Numbered from the stretch's first letter, positions 44,918-54,917 are shown. The stretch: DNA of 64,000 bases from Paracoccaceae bacterium Fryx2 (GCA_032334235.1 JAVSGI010000003.1:1364001-1428000), one strand, 5' to 3'. A program made the numbers and translations. The notes: generated from the letters alone by a model not told the origin.

Positions 44918-45967
44918 GGCTCTGTTGCACAAATCCCGTGAGGGATTCATCTTGTGAATCCAGCGTGGTAGCTGGACGGCATGAGCAGACCCATACCCCC
45001 CGCCTACAAGACCAGGAACTGGCCCGCCTATAACGAAGCGCTGAAGCGCCGCGGCTCGCTGACGATCTGGTTTGATACCGCCATGATCTGGGAGGCTGCG
45101 CCGACAGGTAAGCGCGGCCGACAGCCTGACTATAGCGATGCCGCGATCCAGACCTGCCTGACCATCAAGGTGTTGTTTGGCATGGCGCTCAGACAGACGA
45201 CTGGCTTCGTCGAAAGCCTGCTGGGGCTCATCGATTTGGATTGGGCTGTGCCCAATTTCAGCACGCTGAGCCGTCGCCAGAAGACCCTGAAGGTCAACAT
45301 CCCCCACCGCGGCTCGCAAGGCCCGCTGCATCTTCTGATCGATAGCACCGGGATCAAGGTTGAAGGCGAAGGTGAATGGAATGCGCGCAAGCACGGCGGC
45401 ACCAAACGTCGGGTCTGGCGCAAGATTCACATCGGGATAGACGAGAAAACACTGGAAATCCGCGCAGCCGAGTTCACCACCAGCGATGTCGGTGACGCGC
45501 CGATGCTGCCCGAACTGCTCGACCAGATCCCGCCCGATCAGGAGATCGCCAGCGTCACCGCTGATGGCGCCTTCGACACACGCAAGTGTCACGACGCCAT
45601 CGCCGCCCGCGGTGCGGCCGCCATCATTCCGCCCCGCAAGAACGCCAAGCCATGGAAGCCCGACACCCCCGGGGCAATCGCCCGCAACGAAGCCCTACGC
45701 GCGTCGAAACGCTTCGGCCGAACCATCTGGCGACGATGGAGCGGTTATCACCGCCGAAGCCGCGTCGAGACGAAGATGCACTGCGTCAAATTGCTGGGTC
45801 AGCGCCTCATGGCGCGGGACTTTGACCGTCAGGTCGCCGAGTTTCAGGTCCGTGTAGCCGTGCTGAACGGCTTCACGGCGCTCGGTATACCCGTCACTGA
45901 AGCCGTGGGATGAGTCTGTCCAGGGAAAGGGGAGATCTGTCTGTCACCCGATTTGTGCAACAGAGCC
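44918..45967 (+). mobile_element. IS903-group IS5-family element, copy 2
   Basis: This 1050-bp element has ends GGCTCTGTTGCACAAATC and its inverse, flanked by a perfect 9-bp duplication CCGAAAGAG (44909-44917 and 45968-45976). The 9-bp duplication supports the IS903-group assignment. It lies between the element remnants and the FMN reductase gene; 45977-46147 holds no clear gene. Confidence 0.95.
44981..45913 (+). CDS. IS903-group transposase
   Basis: This 310-residue DDE transposase is identical in protein sequence to the one at 30089-31021, in the opposite orientation. The reading frame is intact. Confidence 0.95.
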   Translation: MSRPIPPAYKTRNWPAYNEALKRRGSLTIWFDTAMIWEAAPTGKRGRQPDYSDAAIQTCLTIKVLFGMALRQTTGFVESLLGLIDLDWAVPNFSTLSRRQKTLKVNIPHRGSQGPLHLLIDSTGIKVEGEGEWNARKHGGTKRRVWRKIHIGIDEKTLEIRAAEFTTSDVGDAPMLPELLDQIPPDQEIASVTADGAFDTRKCHDAIAARGAAAIIPPRKNAKPWKPDTPGAIARNEALRASKRFGRTIWRRWSGYHRRSRVETKMHCVKLLGQRLMARDFDRQVAEFQVRVAVLNGFTALGIPVTEAVG

Positions 45968-46147
45968 CCGAAAGAGTGATCCTCCAGAACAGGAGGAATC
46001 GCAAACCAAGCCTCTTGGGAATCGCTCTCGGCCCAACAAAACCTTGAAGCGCGTTAAACAGGACCGACGGTTGATGTTCCGAAAACAGATGGGTCAGCAA
46101 AGTTGCAGCTGACTTTCCATCTTATTCGGGCTGGTCTTTGCCCGACA

Positions 46148-46804
46148 TCAAGGCGCATTGCGCTCTGACGGATCGCGAGCGAACGCGGCGGGTTGGTCTG
46201 CGCTGCCGACCTCACGCTGACGGCGGGCCGCCAGCGCCCACCACGCCAGTTGCGCGAAGGTGCGGCCAAGGTATCCATCCCACTGGGCAGCGTCGACATC
46301 CGTTTCGTAACCACCCGCTTCATTGAGCACTTCCTGCGCCTTGGGAAGATGGATCATCGCCGAAACCGGAAGACAGCCCAACTCCGACAGGTACGTGCGC
46401 ATGTTCACCGCAGCCCGCGCCCCGCCCCATTGGCCAGCGGAATAGGTCACGATTGCGCTTGGCTTGTAGGAATAGAGAGAACTGCCGAAGTGGTTCAGCA
46501 GATGCGCAAGGGCCGGGCTCATGGAGTGGTTGTATTCTGGGCTGACCATCACATAGCCATCGGCCGCGTCGATCTTCCGTGCCAGTTCCTCAAGGGCTTC
46601 GGGCGCTTTACCCTTCGCATAGGAAAAATGCGGCTTGAACGATCCGGACAGGTCGATGTCGAGTGGGTCGATCAGAACGGCCTCATGGCCGTCGGCCGCA
46701 AGCCTAGCTACACAGGCCCGTGCCACGCGCAAGCCCAACCGGGCCGGGCGCGGCGGTGAGGTGTCGCGGATCGACCCGAGGAAAACGAGCAGGGTCAACG
46801 GCAT
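46148..46804 (-). CDS. NADPH-dependent FMN reductase-family protein
   Basis: From the ATG at 46804 it is 218 residues, with a flavodoxin-like fold: FLGSIRDTSPPRPARLGLR for the phosphate loop and the signature VSPEYNHSMSPALAHLLNHF. Relatives (ChrR, ArsH, azoreductases) reduce FMN, quinones or metal ions using NAD(P)H. It follows the DUF6880 gene by 22 bp, so the two may be co-transcribed. The substrate is unknown. Confidence 0.88.
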   Translation of the reverse strand: MPLTLLVFLGSIRDTSPPRPARLGLRVARACVARLAADGHEAVLIDPLDIDLSGSFKPHFSYAKGKAPEALEELARKIDAADGYVMVSPEYNHSMSPALAHLLNHFGSSLYSYKPSAIVTYSAGQWGGARAAVNMRTYLSELGCLPVSAMIHLPKAQEVLNEAGGYETDVDAAQWDGYLGRTFAQLAWWALAARRQREVGSADQPAAFARDPSERNAP

Positions 46805-46826
46805 GGACACCCTCCCTTGCAAAGGC

Positions 46827-48263
46827 TCATGCAAAATGCCCCCAAAAGCCGGACTTGCGGCCATGGTCCCGGCGCAAGCGGGCGACATAGTTCGCATGAG
46901 GTTCGACCGTCCCGAAGTCCTCGATCTGGCTGGCCAACGCTTCACACTCTGCAAGGTGCCGTGCTGCATGCTGATAGCGGCTCGATCTTCCGGCGTTCAG
47001 CGTGAAGTCGATCATCGCCCGCAATGCCAGCGAGGCGGCCAGCGGATAGCGCGCCAACAGTGCTTCGGCGGCCGGGGTCAGGATTTCGTAGCGGTCACCG
47101 TCCAACTCGTCGAACCGGTGCTGGACCAACTGCGCCGCCCGGCCCAGCGCGGGCCAGTGGATCAGGAAATGCAGTGCCGAAAGGGGCTCAGGGTAGGCAA
47201 TGGCATGGGCCATAGCCTGCTCCTGGGCCTCGACATCGTCGAAATCCGCAAGGCGCTTCAGATAGGCGCGCAGATGATCAGGGGCGAGGCTGCGGTGAAA
47301 GCACTCCAACCGGAACACTTGCGCCTCGTCCGACCGGCCTAGCGCTTCCAGCACATCCAGCCTGGCCGCCTGCCATTCCTCGGGCACCCAAGCGCGATCG
47401 CGAAACTCGGCCCGCTCCAGAAACCCCAACGCGTCCCCTGCCCGGCCAGCGGCCAGCAACCGCACCGCAATCTCCGCAGCGATCTTCGGCACCTTGCGCG
47501 TGGCGGGATCGTATTGGGCGATGAAGGCGTCCACGTCGCCCATTGCATCGGCAATGTCCTTCAGCGCCATCCGCACCAGGCTTTGCCGGGCGCGTTCTTC
47601 CATCTGATGCGCATAGGTGGCGCCGCCGCTGCCATAGCCCACCGCCTCCCATTCTCCCTTCGGCGGCACGGGAACCGGGGTCGCCGCCAGCGCCTCGATG
47701 CGCCCCTTGAGATGGGCAAGCCCCTCGGCCCCCAGTGCCGGGGTCAGGATGGCGATGAGGCCGTCATACTGGCCGTAGCCATTGTCGCGCAAAGCCTCGA
47801 CTGCCGCATCGGCCAACGCCTCGGGAGGCGTTCCGGCTGCAAGTGCGATCTCGCCCAACAGCTCGCAGGCATCGTGAAACACGCCGATGACAATGCCGCT
47901 GCTGTCGTCGCAGCGCTCGAACAGAGGCGTGGCGACCTGCATGAAACGCCAGGTCAGCGTAAGCGCCTCGTTCGGGTCCGCGGGTGCGATCTGCTCCTTG
48001 ATCGCACGCAGCTGGCTTTCCAGATCAGTGACCAGCGGCTTGCGGTTATGCCAGTTCACGAAATTGCGCGCCCGCGCGATGCTGGTCAGACGTTTTGCCA
48101 CCTCTCGCGCTGCCTCTTTCGGGCTTTGCGCGCCCGCAAGTTCCAGCCGCAGCCGCCGCTTGGCCACCGCCGATCCGGTGCTGATTTCGATCAGCAGTTC
48201 TGCCAGGCGCTCTGCACCCAGCGTCTCGAGGTTTTTTGCATTCAGGGTGGTCTTCGATGCCAT
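46827..48263 (-). CDS. DUF6880-family protein
   Basis: This 478-residue soluble protein is almost entirely helical and looks like a repeat solenoid. The start (NAKNLETLGAERLAELLIE) and the run AKRRLRLELAGAQSP fit the DUF6880 family. No catalytic motif is visible. It lies just upstream of the FMN reductase gene. The function is unknown. Confidence 0.75.
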   Translation of the reverse strand: MASKTTLNAKNLETLGAERLAELLIEISTGSAVAKRRLRLELAGAQSPKEAAREVAKRLTSIARARNFVNWHNRKPLVTDLESQLRAIKEQIAPADPNEALTLTWRFMQVATPLFERCDDSSGIVIGVFHDACELLGEIALAAGTPPEALADAAVEALRDNGYGQYDGLIAILTPALGAEGLAHLKGRIEALAATPVPVPPKGEWEAVGYGSGGATYAHQMEERARQSLVRMALKDIADAMGDVDAFIAQYDPATRKVPKIAAEIAVRLLAAGRAGDALGFLERAEFRDRAWVPEEWQAARLDVLEALGRSDEAQVFRLECFHRSLAPDHLRAYLKRLADFDDVEAQEQAMAHAIAYPEPLSALHFLIHWPALGRAAQLVQHRFDELDGDRYEILTPAAEALLARYPLAASLALRAMIDFTLNAGRSSRYQHAARHLAECEALASQIEDFGTVEPHANYVARLRRDHGRKSGFWGHFA

Positions 48264-48444
48264 TGGAAATCCGTGTCAATTCGGGCCCACACTAGCAGCG
48301 GCCAGTTCGGAGTGAAACGCCGACGCTGCTTCGATATCACGGGCATTCTGGCAATTGCAGCGGGTAGCCAAACGGCCCTGCCGTCTACGCACCATTGCCG
48401 ACAAGAAGCCGGAGGAACCGGCCGGGGTGCCCCATGTGTAGGCG

Positions 48445-48749
48445 ATGGCTGCCAAAGGCGTTCACGGGTTGCTTTATGTGGCCATCCTTGGGCTGGCGGG
48501 TCAGGGATCGCGCTGATGGTGCTGTCGGGCGCGGGCGATATCCTGTTCGGCAACTCACCCGGCCCCTTGCCGGACTTCTGAGATTTCGCGCCGCGCTATG
48601 GTCACGCAGCGATGGCCTTGCTGATGGGTGCGCTTCTGGCGCTGCGTGTAGGAGCCGCGCTCTATCATCAGTTCATCCGCAAGGATCGGTTACTTGCACG
48701 GATGGGGGTGGGTAAATGGCCACGCGCCTTTTGCCCGCGCTGGCCCTGA
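48445..48749 (+). pseudogene. cytochrome b561 remnant
   Basis: The frame KGVHGLLYVAILGLAG, then after a frameshift near 48510 GIALMVLSGAGDILF...LPDF, then past an in-frame TGA GHAAMALLMGALLALRVGAA and YHQFIRKDRLLARM, matches the second half of a diheme b561. The histidines of the last helices are present. With one frameshift, one stop codon and no first half, it cannot make the protein. It ends inside the next gene. Confidence 0.75.
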
Positions 48750-49174
48750 TGCTTGCTGCCACCTTCTTCGGGATCGCCCTTTACATCAACCTCGCCGAAC
48801 AGCCTGCGCGCCTTGCTCTGGCTGACATGCCGATGCTGGAACAATGGAAGGTCAGCTTCGGTGTAGGCTTTGCGTTGCAAGGCTCGCTGACCATCGCAGC
48901 CGGAGTTGCGGGCCTTGCCGCATGGTGGAGGCTGCGCGATTGGCGCTTGGGCGCGGGCGGGCTTTTGATGCTCGCCAACTGGCCGTGGACCCTTGTCGTG
49001 ATCGCCCCCACGAACGCCGCTTTGCTTGCCATATTCGCCGATGCGGCTGGCCCGGAAAGCCGCGCACTCATCGAATACTGGGGCCTGACCCATGGCGGCC
49101 GTACGGCGATTTCACTGGCTGCGGTTGTGTTCTATCTGCTGGCGCTTGCCCGGCCTGATCAGTCAAAAACCTAG
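48716..49174 (+). CDS. DUF1772-like membrane protein
   Basis: This 152-residue protein has four membrane segments. The start (GIALYINLAEQPARL) and the end (LIEYWGLTHGGRTAISLAA) fit the DUF1772/anthrone oxygenase-like membrane family. The catalytic role for bacterial members is unclear. The start overlaps the b561 remnant and the stop overlaps the convergent OsmC-fusion stop by 4 nt. Confidence 0.75.
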   Translation: MATRLLPALALMLAATFFGIALYINLAEQPARLALADMPMLEQWKVSFGVGFALQGSLTIAAGVAGLAAWWRLRDWRLGAGGLLMLANWPWTLVVIAPTNAALLAIFADAAGPESRALIEYWGLTHGGRTAISLAAVVFYLLALARPDQSKT

Positions 49175-50379
49175 ACGAGTTCTGTCGATATTCTGGCGCT
49201 TTGCTCCAATGTGCGGTGAACCGGGCACTTATCGGCGATCTCGCGCAGCTTGGCGCGTTCGTCGGGTGTCAAATCCCCTTTCAGCCGGATGACCCGGTGG
49301 AAGGTATCGAGCTTTGCAGGGCTCAGGGCATCGGCATCTTGCGCGTGCACCTTGGTGTGGCTGACATCGACGCTGACATGGGTCAGGGCCCAGTTCTTGC
49401 GCCGCGCGTACATCCGGATCGTCATAGCCGTGCAGGCCCCCAGCCCGGCCCCCAGAAAACCGTAGGGCGACATCCCGCGATCAGTGCCGCCATACGACTT
49501 CGGCTCGTCGGCGAGCGCGTGATGCGGGCCAGAATGTATGTCCTGCAGGAACCCGTTCGCATCGGCCTCGGACACCCGCACGATGCCTTCGGGTACGTCC
49601 GGCGGCGGTGCGGGCGGTTCGAGAGACAGATACCGCTGCACCCAGGCCGCAATAATGTTCGCCGCGTAGTCAGCGTCAGCGGCGCGGGTGATCAGGTGAT
49701 CTGCGGTGTCGAGAGTGACAAAACTCTTCGGGTGCTTTGCCGCGCGGAAGATCTCGGTCGCGTTATCGATGCCCACCACCTCGTCGCGCGGGGCATGCAA
49801 AACCAGCAGCGCCGCGTGCAGCCCCGCAATCGCTGGGGCCAGATTGCCTTGCGAAATGTCGTCCACGAAGGTCTGCCCGATGCGGAACGGACGCCCGCCG
49901 AGGCTGACTTCGGCCGACCCATCGCGGCGGATCGCGGGCAGGGCATCGGCGAAGCTGTGCGCGACATGCGACGGATCGAACGGCGCGCCAATCGTGACCA
50001 CCGCATGGATGCCGGGGATTTGCGCGGTCGCCTTCAGCACCGCTGCCCCGCCAAGCGAGTGGCCAATCAGCATCTGCGGCGGCATGCCCCGCGCGGACAG
50101 CGCCTTGGCCGCCAGAACCAGATCCTCGACATTCGATGTGAAATGCGTGTTCTCGAACTCGCCATCGGAATGGCCAAGACCGGTGAAGTCGAACCGCAAC
50201 ACTGCGATCCCCATCATCGCCAGCCTGCCCGCGATGCGGCGGGCGGCGTGGATGTCCTTTGAGCAGGTGAAGCAATGCGCAAAGATCGCCGTCGCAAGAT
50301 GCGGCCCGTCGAGCAAGTCAAGCCGCGCGGCAAGGTCGTGGCCACCGTGTCCGGCGAAGGTAAAGCGTTCGGTCGGCAT
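49171..50379 (-). CDS. alpha/beta hydrolase-OsmC fusion protein
   Basis: From the ATG at 50379 it is 402 residues. Residues 1-250 form an alpha/beta hydrolase with nucleophile elbow GHSLGGAA, an Asp region LHAPRDEVVG and a His in TADHLITRA. Residues 270-402 form an OsmC domain with GACTAMTIRMYARR and the second redox cysteine in ADKCPVHRTL. OsmC domains detoxify organic peroxides. This fusion is known in bacteria; the hydrolase substrate is unknown. The gene stands alone. Confidence 0.9.
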   Translation of the reverse strand: MPTERFTFAGHGGHDLAARLDLLDGPHLATAIFAHCFTCSKDIHAARRIAGRLAMMGIAVLRFDFTGLGHSDGEFENTHFTSNVEDLVLAAKALSARGMPPQMLIGHSLGGAAVLKATAQIPGIHAVVTIGAPFDPSHVAHSFADALPAIRRDGSAEVSLGGRPFRIGQTFVDDISQGNLAPAIAGLHAALLVLHAPRDEVVGIDNATEIFRAAKHPKSFVTLDTADHLITRAADADYAANIIAAWVQRYLSLEPPAPPPDVPEGIVRVSEADANGFLQDIHSGPHHALADEPKSYGGTDRGMSPYGFLGAGLGACTAMTIRMYARRKNWALTHVSVDVSHTKVHAQDADALSPAKLDTFHRVIRLKGDLTPDERAKLREIADKCPVHRTLEQSARISTELV

Positions 50380-50571
50380 CGGGTCTCCTGTGCGATGGGC
50401 GCGATTTCTGCAGGCTGGTCGCAGCCTGACCGCACCGCAACATTTCAATGCCGTCCTCACGCTATGGTGACGCCCGCATTAGGGCAAGCCGACCTTCGTG
50501 CGCGCCGGAACGAGGAAGGCGATCCCGCGTTGAGATATGGAGCATCCTGCTCTCACCAAGGAGACGAACCA

Positions 50572-50868
50572 ATGGATCACACTCGACACACGGCGCTTCA
50601 GGCCGCCGAGTTGAACGAGGCAAACCTGATGGATGCGGTCATTTACGGGCCGTCCGACGAAAGGATCGGCACCGTCGCCCACGTCCATGGCATGGGTGTC
50701 GAAACGCGGGTGATCGTGGATGTCGGTGGATTTCTCGGAATCGGGTCGAAACCCGTTGCCCTTGCATCAAGCCAGCTAAATTTCATGCGGGATGAGGATG
50801 GCACTGTCCACGCCGTCACGACCTGGACCAAGGAACAGGTCAAGGACCTGCCGGAGCATCGGCACTGA
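50572..50868 (+). CDS. PRC-barrel domain protein
   Basis: This 98-residue protein has NLMDAVIYGPSDERIGTVAHV and VIVDVGGFLGIGSKPVALA, the beta-barrel of PRC domains, and the ribosome site AAGGAGA. PRC-barrel proteins of this size are often stress- or membrane-associated; the exact role is unknown. It is a single-gene unit. Confidence 0.8.
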   Translation: MDHTRHTALQAAELNEANLMDAVIYGPSDERIGTVAHVHGMGVETRVIVDVGGFLGIGSKPVALASSQLNFMRDEDGTVHAVTTWTKEQVKDLPEHRH

Positions 50869-51253
50869 ACAGGAACGGGAAAGACTTTCTGAAAGGTATG
50901 CCGCGCCGGTCTGGTCGATGAAAGCAGCCCCACCCGGCATAACCCGACAGCGCCGGACTGAACCGGACTGAAGTGGAGCGCGTCCCGCCAGCCCCGATCT
51001 CGGTCTGGCGGGACGGTTCTGGCGTTTGGAACGCATTAGCGGTCGACGCCTCAACTCGCGTGTCGGGTTGCAGGGTTCTCTGCAGCGGTGTGCCGACTGC
51101 AGCGTCGTGAAGAAGCACCCACCGCCAGATCAGATGGCCCGATCCGCTGTGATCCTGGACGGTCAAAGCACAACCCGAACCGCAATCCAGCCATTCTGTC
51201 TGCACAATCGCTCCGCCTTTCATCGTCTGACGTTGACATGGCGACGCGACTGC
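50869..51253. other. intergenic stretch without recognised gene
   Basis: There is no convincing coding frame. The sequence CCGCCAGCCCCGATCTCGGTCTGGCGG near 50986-51012 could form a hairpin after the PRC-barrel gene. The rest leads to the tetR operator. Confidence 0.45.
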
Positions 51254-51285
51254 CATCTAGTGAGTTATCGTTAACTAACTAGATG
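51254..51285. promoter_or_regulatory. operator palindrome of the TetR-type repressor
   Basis: CATCTAGTGAGTTA and TAACTAACTAGATG are 14-bp arms with one mismatch around a 4-nt centre. It lies directly before the tetR start, where a TetR-family repressor would block its own operon. Confidence 0.75.
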
Positions 51286-51297
51286 GAGTGCGTTTTC

Positions 51298-51915
51298 ATG
51301 CGTGTGCGGAAATCGGCAGAGGATCGCAAAGCCGAAATCGTGACAACCATGCTTCGGCTCGCCGACGAGTTGGGGCCGGATCGGCTGACGACGGCGGCGG
51401 TGGCCAAGGCGGTTGGTGTCACGCAACCGGGGATATTTCGCCATTTTCCGACCAAGCAGGATCTCTGGCTGGCTGTGGCAGCGCGGATTGCCCAGACCAT
51501 GACAGCGGCGTGGGAGGGCGTGTTGGCGGGCAACGTTCACCCGCCGGATCGGGTCACGGCCCTGATCGCGGTTCAGTTGCGTCAGATCGCGGCGCACCCG
51601 GCCATCCCCGCTATTCTGCATTCGCGCGAATTGCACACTGAAAACGCTGCCCTGCGCGCACAGTTCCTCGCTTTGATGACGCAGTTTCAGACCCTGCTGA
51701 CTGACGCCCTGACCGAGGGTCGCGATCAGGGCGAGTTTCGCGCCGATCTGGTGCCCAAAGACGCCGCTATCCTGCTGATTTCACTCGTTCAGGGGGTGGC
51801 GATCCGCTGGTCGCTGGGCCAGCGCGCCTTTTCGCTGGAGGACGAGGGCGGCCGCCTGCTTGCCTGTCAGATCGACCTGTTCCGACCGCAGGCTTCTTCG
51901 GAGTCCACAACATGA
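51298..51915 (+). CDS. TetR-family transcriptional repressor
   Basis: From the ATG at 51298 it is 205 residues, with an N-terminal helix-turn-helix (DRLTTAAVAKAVGVTQPGIF and RHFPTKQDLW) and a helical ligand-binding domain. I prefer this start to the ATG at 51283 because GGAG at 51285-51288 serves it and the earlier ATG lies inside the operator. It begins a five-gene operon for an ABC exporter and should release it when its ligand binds. Confidence 0.9.
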   Translation: MRVRKSAEDRKAEIVTTMLRLADELGPDRLTTAAVAKAVGVTQPGIFRHFPTKQDLWLAVAARIAQTMTAAWEGVLAGNVHPPDRVTALIAVQLRQIAAHPAIPAILHSRELHTENAALRAQFLALMTQFQTLLTDALTEGRDQGEFRADLVPKDAAILLISLVQGVAIRWSLGQRAFSLEDEGGRLLACQIDLFRPQASSESTT

Positions 51916-53072
51916 GCTTCCTGACAACACGCACGATCCTCGTACTTGCTGCTGTGGGGGCTGTTGCCGTCGGCGGCTGGTTCTTTCTGACCGAGCGGCC
52001 TGTGTTCGTGCCCGTGGTCACAGCGTCGCCAACCACACCGGTGCGGGTTTACGGATTGGGCACTGTCGAGGCGCGGATCGTGTCAAGGATCGGGTTCGAG
52101 GTCGGGGCGGCCCTGTCGGATCTGCGGGTGGACAGCAATGACGCAGTGGCCAGCGGGCAGGTTCTGGCCGTCCTGCAGTCATCGCAGCAACAGGCCCGCG
52201 TCGCACGGGCCGAAGCGGCCGTGGCTGCGGCGGATGCCGCGATCCTGAAGGTCGAGGCCACCGTCACCCGCGCCCGCGCCGTGCTGGCACAGCGCACTGC
52301 GGCCAATGCCCGACAGCAGGCACTGGCCGCACGCAGCGCCATCGCCGTGACTTCGGCCGAGGAGGCACAACGCGATGTCGAAGTCGCCGCCGCCGAACTG
52401 ACGGTCGCGCAAAGCGATGTTGCCGTGATCCGCGCGCAGGCCGCCGACGCCCGCGCGGCGTTGCTGTATGAGCAGACCTTGCTCGCCCATCACACGCTGA
52501 CCGCCCCCTTTGATGCCGTGATCGTGCAGCGCCACGCCGAGGCCGGCACGGTGGTGCGCGCGGGCGATGTGATCTTTACCCTGATGGACCCCACGACGAT
52601 CTGGCTGCAGACCTACATCGACGAAGGTCGCGCCGGGGACTTGGCCTTGGGTCAGCCCGCCGAGATCAGGCTGCGCTCGCTGCCGCATGATGTGTTCACC
52701 GGCACTGTCGCCCGCATCGGCATTGAAAGCGACCGTGTGAACGAGGAACGCCGGGTCTGGGTCAGCTGCACCGATTGCCCTACGCAGGTGTTTCTGGGCG
52801 AACAGGCCGAGGTCCGCATCACCACCGCCACGTTGACCGACAGCCTTCTGGTGCCAGAGATCGCCATTCAGGGGTTTGACGGCCATCAAGGCCGGGTCTG
52901 GACCCTGCAGGACGGGCGGCTAGCCCAGGTGATGCTGACATTTGGCCACCGCACCGAGGATGCGCGGGTCGAGGTCGTCTCAAACCTGCCCGACGGCGCG
53001 CAAATCGTCGCCAGCCCGGTGAAGGGCCTGACCGAGGGTCGGCTGGCCCGCATCACAGGGGATGCGCCATGA
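51912..53072 (+). CDS. HlyD-family periplasmic adaptor of an ABC exporter
   Basis: This 386-residue protein has an N-terminal membrane anchor (ILVLAAVGAVAVGGWFFL), a biotinyl-lipoyl-like hairpin split by a long alanine-rich helical coiled coil (residues 90-180), and a beta-barrel domain. It connects the inner-membrane MacB-like permease to an outer-membrane exit. It overlaps tetR and the permease gene by 4 nt each. Confidence 0.9.
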   Translation: MSFLTTRTILVLAAVGAVAVGGWFFLTERPVFVPVVTASPTTPVRVYGLGTVEARIVSRIGFEVGAALSDLRVDSNDAVASGQVLAVLQSSQQQARVARAEAAVAAADAAILKVEATVTRARAVLAQRTAANARQQALAARSAIAVTSAEEAQRDVEVAAAELTVAQSDVAVIRAQAADARAALLYEQTLLAHHTLTAPFDAVIVQRHAEAGTVVRAGDVIFTLMDPTTIWLQTYIDEGRAGDLALGQPAEIRLRSLPHDVFTGTVARIGIESDRVNEERRVWVSCTDCPTQVFLGEQAEVRITTATLTDSLLVPEIAIQGFDGHQGRVWTLQDGRLAQVMLTFGHRTEDARVEVVSNLPDGAQIVASPVKGLTEGRLARITGDAP

Positions 53073-54202
53073 ACCTTGCGTTTCGCGACGTGCGCCACAA
53101 CCTGTTCCGGTTTCTGCTGACCTGCCTCGGGCTGGGGCTGCTGATGACCGTCGTGCTGGCGATGATGGGCATCTACAACGGCCTTGTTGCCGATGCGCTG
53201 AATATCGTGAAGGCCCCGCAGGCCGACCTCTGGGTGGTCGAGGCGGAAACCCAAGGCCCCTTTGCCGAGGCGTCGAAGATCCCCAATGATACCCGCGATG
53301 CGGTGGCGCGCTTGCACGGCGTGGCGCAGGCGGGCAGCATCACCTATCAGACGGTCGAGGCGCCGTTCGAAGGTGGCACGCTGCGGCTGTATGTGATCGG
53401 CTACGAACGCGGGCGTCTGGGCGGACCGCAATCTATCATCGAAGGGCACGGATTGGAGGCCAGCCATTTTGAGATGGTGGCTGACGCCAAGACCGGCCTG
53501 ACACTGGGCGACACCCTCGTTCTGGGGCGCAACCGCTTCACCGTGGTCGGGCTGGTGCGCGACACGATGAACTCGGGCGGTGACCCTGCGGTGTTCCTGA
53601 CGCTGGCCGATGCGCAGGTCCTGCAGACCCAGCTTGCCCCGCCCGCCGCCCGGGTGCAGGCGGCACGTGGTGGCAGTGCTGTCAGCGGAGCCACGGTTGC
53701 GGCGGTGATCGCCCGGCTGGACCCTTCGGTGGACCCGCAAAGCGTCGCCCATACCGTGCGGCAGTGGAAACACCTGTCGGCCCTGACCCAAGCCGAGCAG
53801 GAAGACATCCTGATCCAGTCAGTGGTGGACAAGGCGCGCAAGCAGATCGGGCTGTTCCTTGGCATCCTCTTGACCGTGTCGGCGGTGGTGATCGCGTTGA
53901 TCATCTACACCATGACAATGGAGAAACTGAAACAGATCGCCACGCTGAAACTGATCGGCGCGCCCGACCGGGTGATCATCGGGCTGATCGTGCAGCAATC
54001 GGTGGCGCTCGGGGCGGTCGGGTTGACGCTGGGGCTTGGGCTGATCCTGACGGTCAAGGACTACTTTCCCCGCCGCGTTCTGCTGGAGCCGGTCAACGCG
54101 CTGGCCCTGACCGGGATCATCCTGATCGTCTGCGTGCTGGCCTCGGGTCTTGGCGTGCGGGCTGCATTGAAGGTGGACCCTGCCACCGCTTTGGGGGGTT
54201 GA
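53069..54202 (+). CDS. MacB/DevC-like ABC exporter permease
   Basis: This 377-residue FtsX-fold permease has a membrane segment near residue 25, a large periplasmic domain, and three C-terminal segments, the first starting GLFLGILLTVSAVVIALIIY. It lacks a fused ATPase, which is encoded by the next gene. With HlyD it would export a small molecule, lipid or peptide. The substrate is unknown. Confidence 0.88.
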   Translation: MNLAFRDVRHNLFRFLLTCLGLGLLMTVVLAMMGIYNGLVADALNIVKAPQADLWVVEAETQGPFAEASKIPNDTRDAVARLHGVAQAGSITYQTVEAPFEGGTLRLYVIGYERGRLGGPQSIIEGHGLEASHFEMVADAKTGLTLGDTLVLGRNRFTVVGLVRDTMNSGGDPAVFLTLADAQVLQTQLAPPAARVQAARGGSAVSGATVAAVIARLDPSVDPQSVAHTVRQWKHLSALTQAEQEDILIQSVVDKARKQIGLFLGILLTVSAVVIALIIYTMTMEKLKQIATLKLIGAPDRVIIGLIVQQSVALGAVGLTLGLGLILTVKDYFPRRVLLEPVNALALTGIILIVCVLASGLGVRAALKVDPATALGG

Positions 54203-54203
54203 G

Positions 54204-54917
54204 ATGCTGGATGACAGTCGCCGGGTGATCGTGGACATCAAGGGGGTCGCCAAGCACTATGGCGACGGAGACGCGCGGGTTGACGCCTTGCGCAACCTCG
54301 ATCTGACGGTGCATGCGGGCGAAGTGGTGGCGCTCTTGGGCCCGTCAGGGTCGGGCAAGACAACGCTTTTGAACATCATCGGCTGCATCATCGACCCGTC
54401 GGAAGGTCAGGTCAGCCTTGATGGCGAGATGGTTTATGACAACAAATGGCTGCGCGGTGATCTGCGCCGCCTGCGGCTCGACAAGATCGGGTTCATCTTT
54501 CAGGCCCACAACCTGTTGCCGTTCCTTAATGCCACCGACAACGTCGCGCTGGTGCTGCAACTGGCTGGCAAGACCGCCACACAGGCGCAGGCCCGCGCGC
54601 AAGAGTTGCTGGACTATCTGGAGGTTGGCAACCGCGCCCGCGCCATGCCCGCCCTGTTGTCGGGGGGCGAAGCGCAACGCGTGGCGATTGCGCGCGCGCT
54701 GGCCAACAGCCCGCGCATCATCCTCGCCGATGAACCCACCGCCGCACTGGACAGCAAGCGCGCGGGCATCGTGATGGACCTGTTGCGCAAGCTGGCTGCC
54801 GAACAAGACGCCTGCATCATCGCGGTGACCCATGACGAAAAGATCCTCGACCGGTTCGACCGCCTGTTTCACCTGCGCGATGGGCGCCTTGAAGACAACA
54901 AGGGAGATGCGGCATGA
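54204..54917 (+). CDS. ABC exporter ATP-binding protein (MacB/LolD type)
   Basis: This 237-residue protein has a Walker A GPSGSGKTT near residue 48, the signature LLSGGEAQR, a Walker B IILADEPTAALDS and a switch His in VTHDEK. It powers the MacB-like permease just before it. The gap is one base, and the stop overlaps the next gene by 4 nt. Confidence 0.93.
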   Translation: MLDDSRRVIVDIKGVAKHYGDGDARVDALRNLDLTVHAGEVVALLGPSGSGKTTLLNIIGCIIDPSEGQVSLDGEMVYDNKWLRGDLRRLRLDKIGFIFQAHNLLPFLNATDNVALVLQLAGKTATQAQARAQELLDYLEVGNRARAMPALLSGGEAQRVAIARALANSPRIILADEPTAALDSKRAGIVMDLLRKLAAEQDACIIAVTHDEKILDRFDRLFHLRDGRLEDNKGDAA

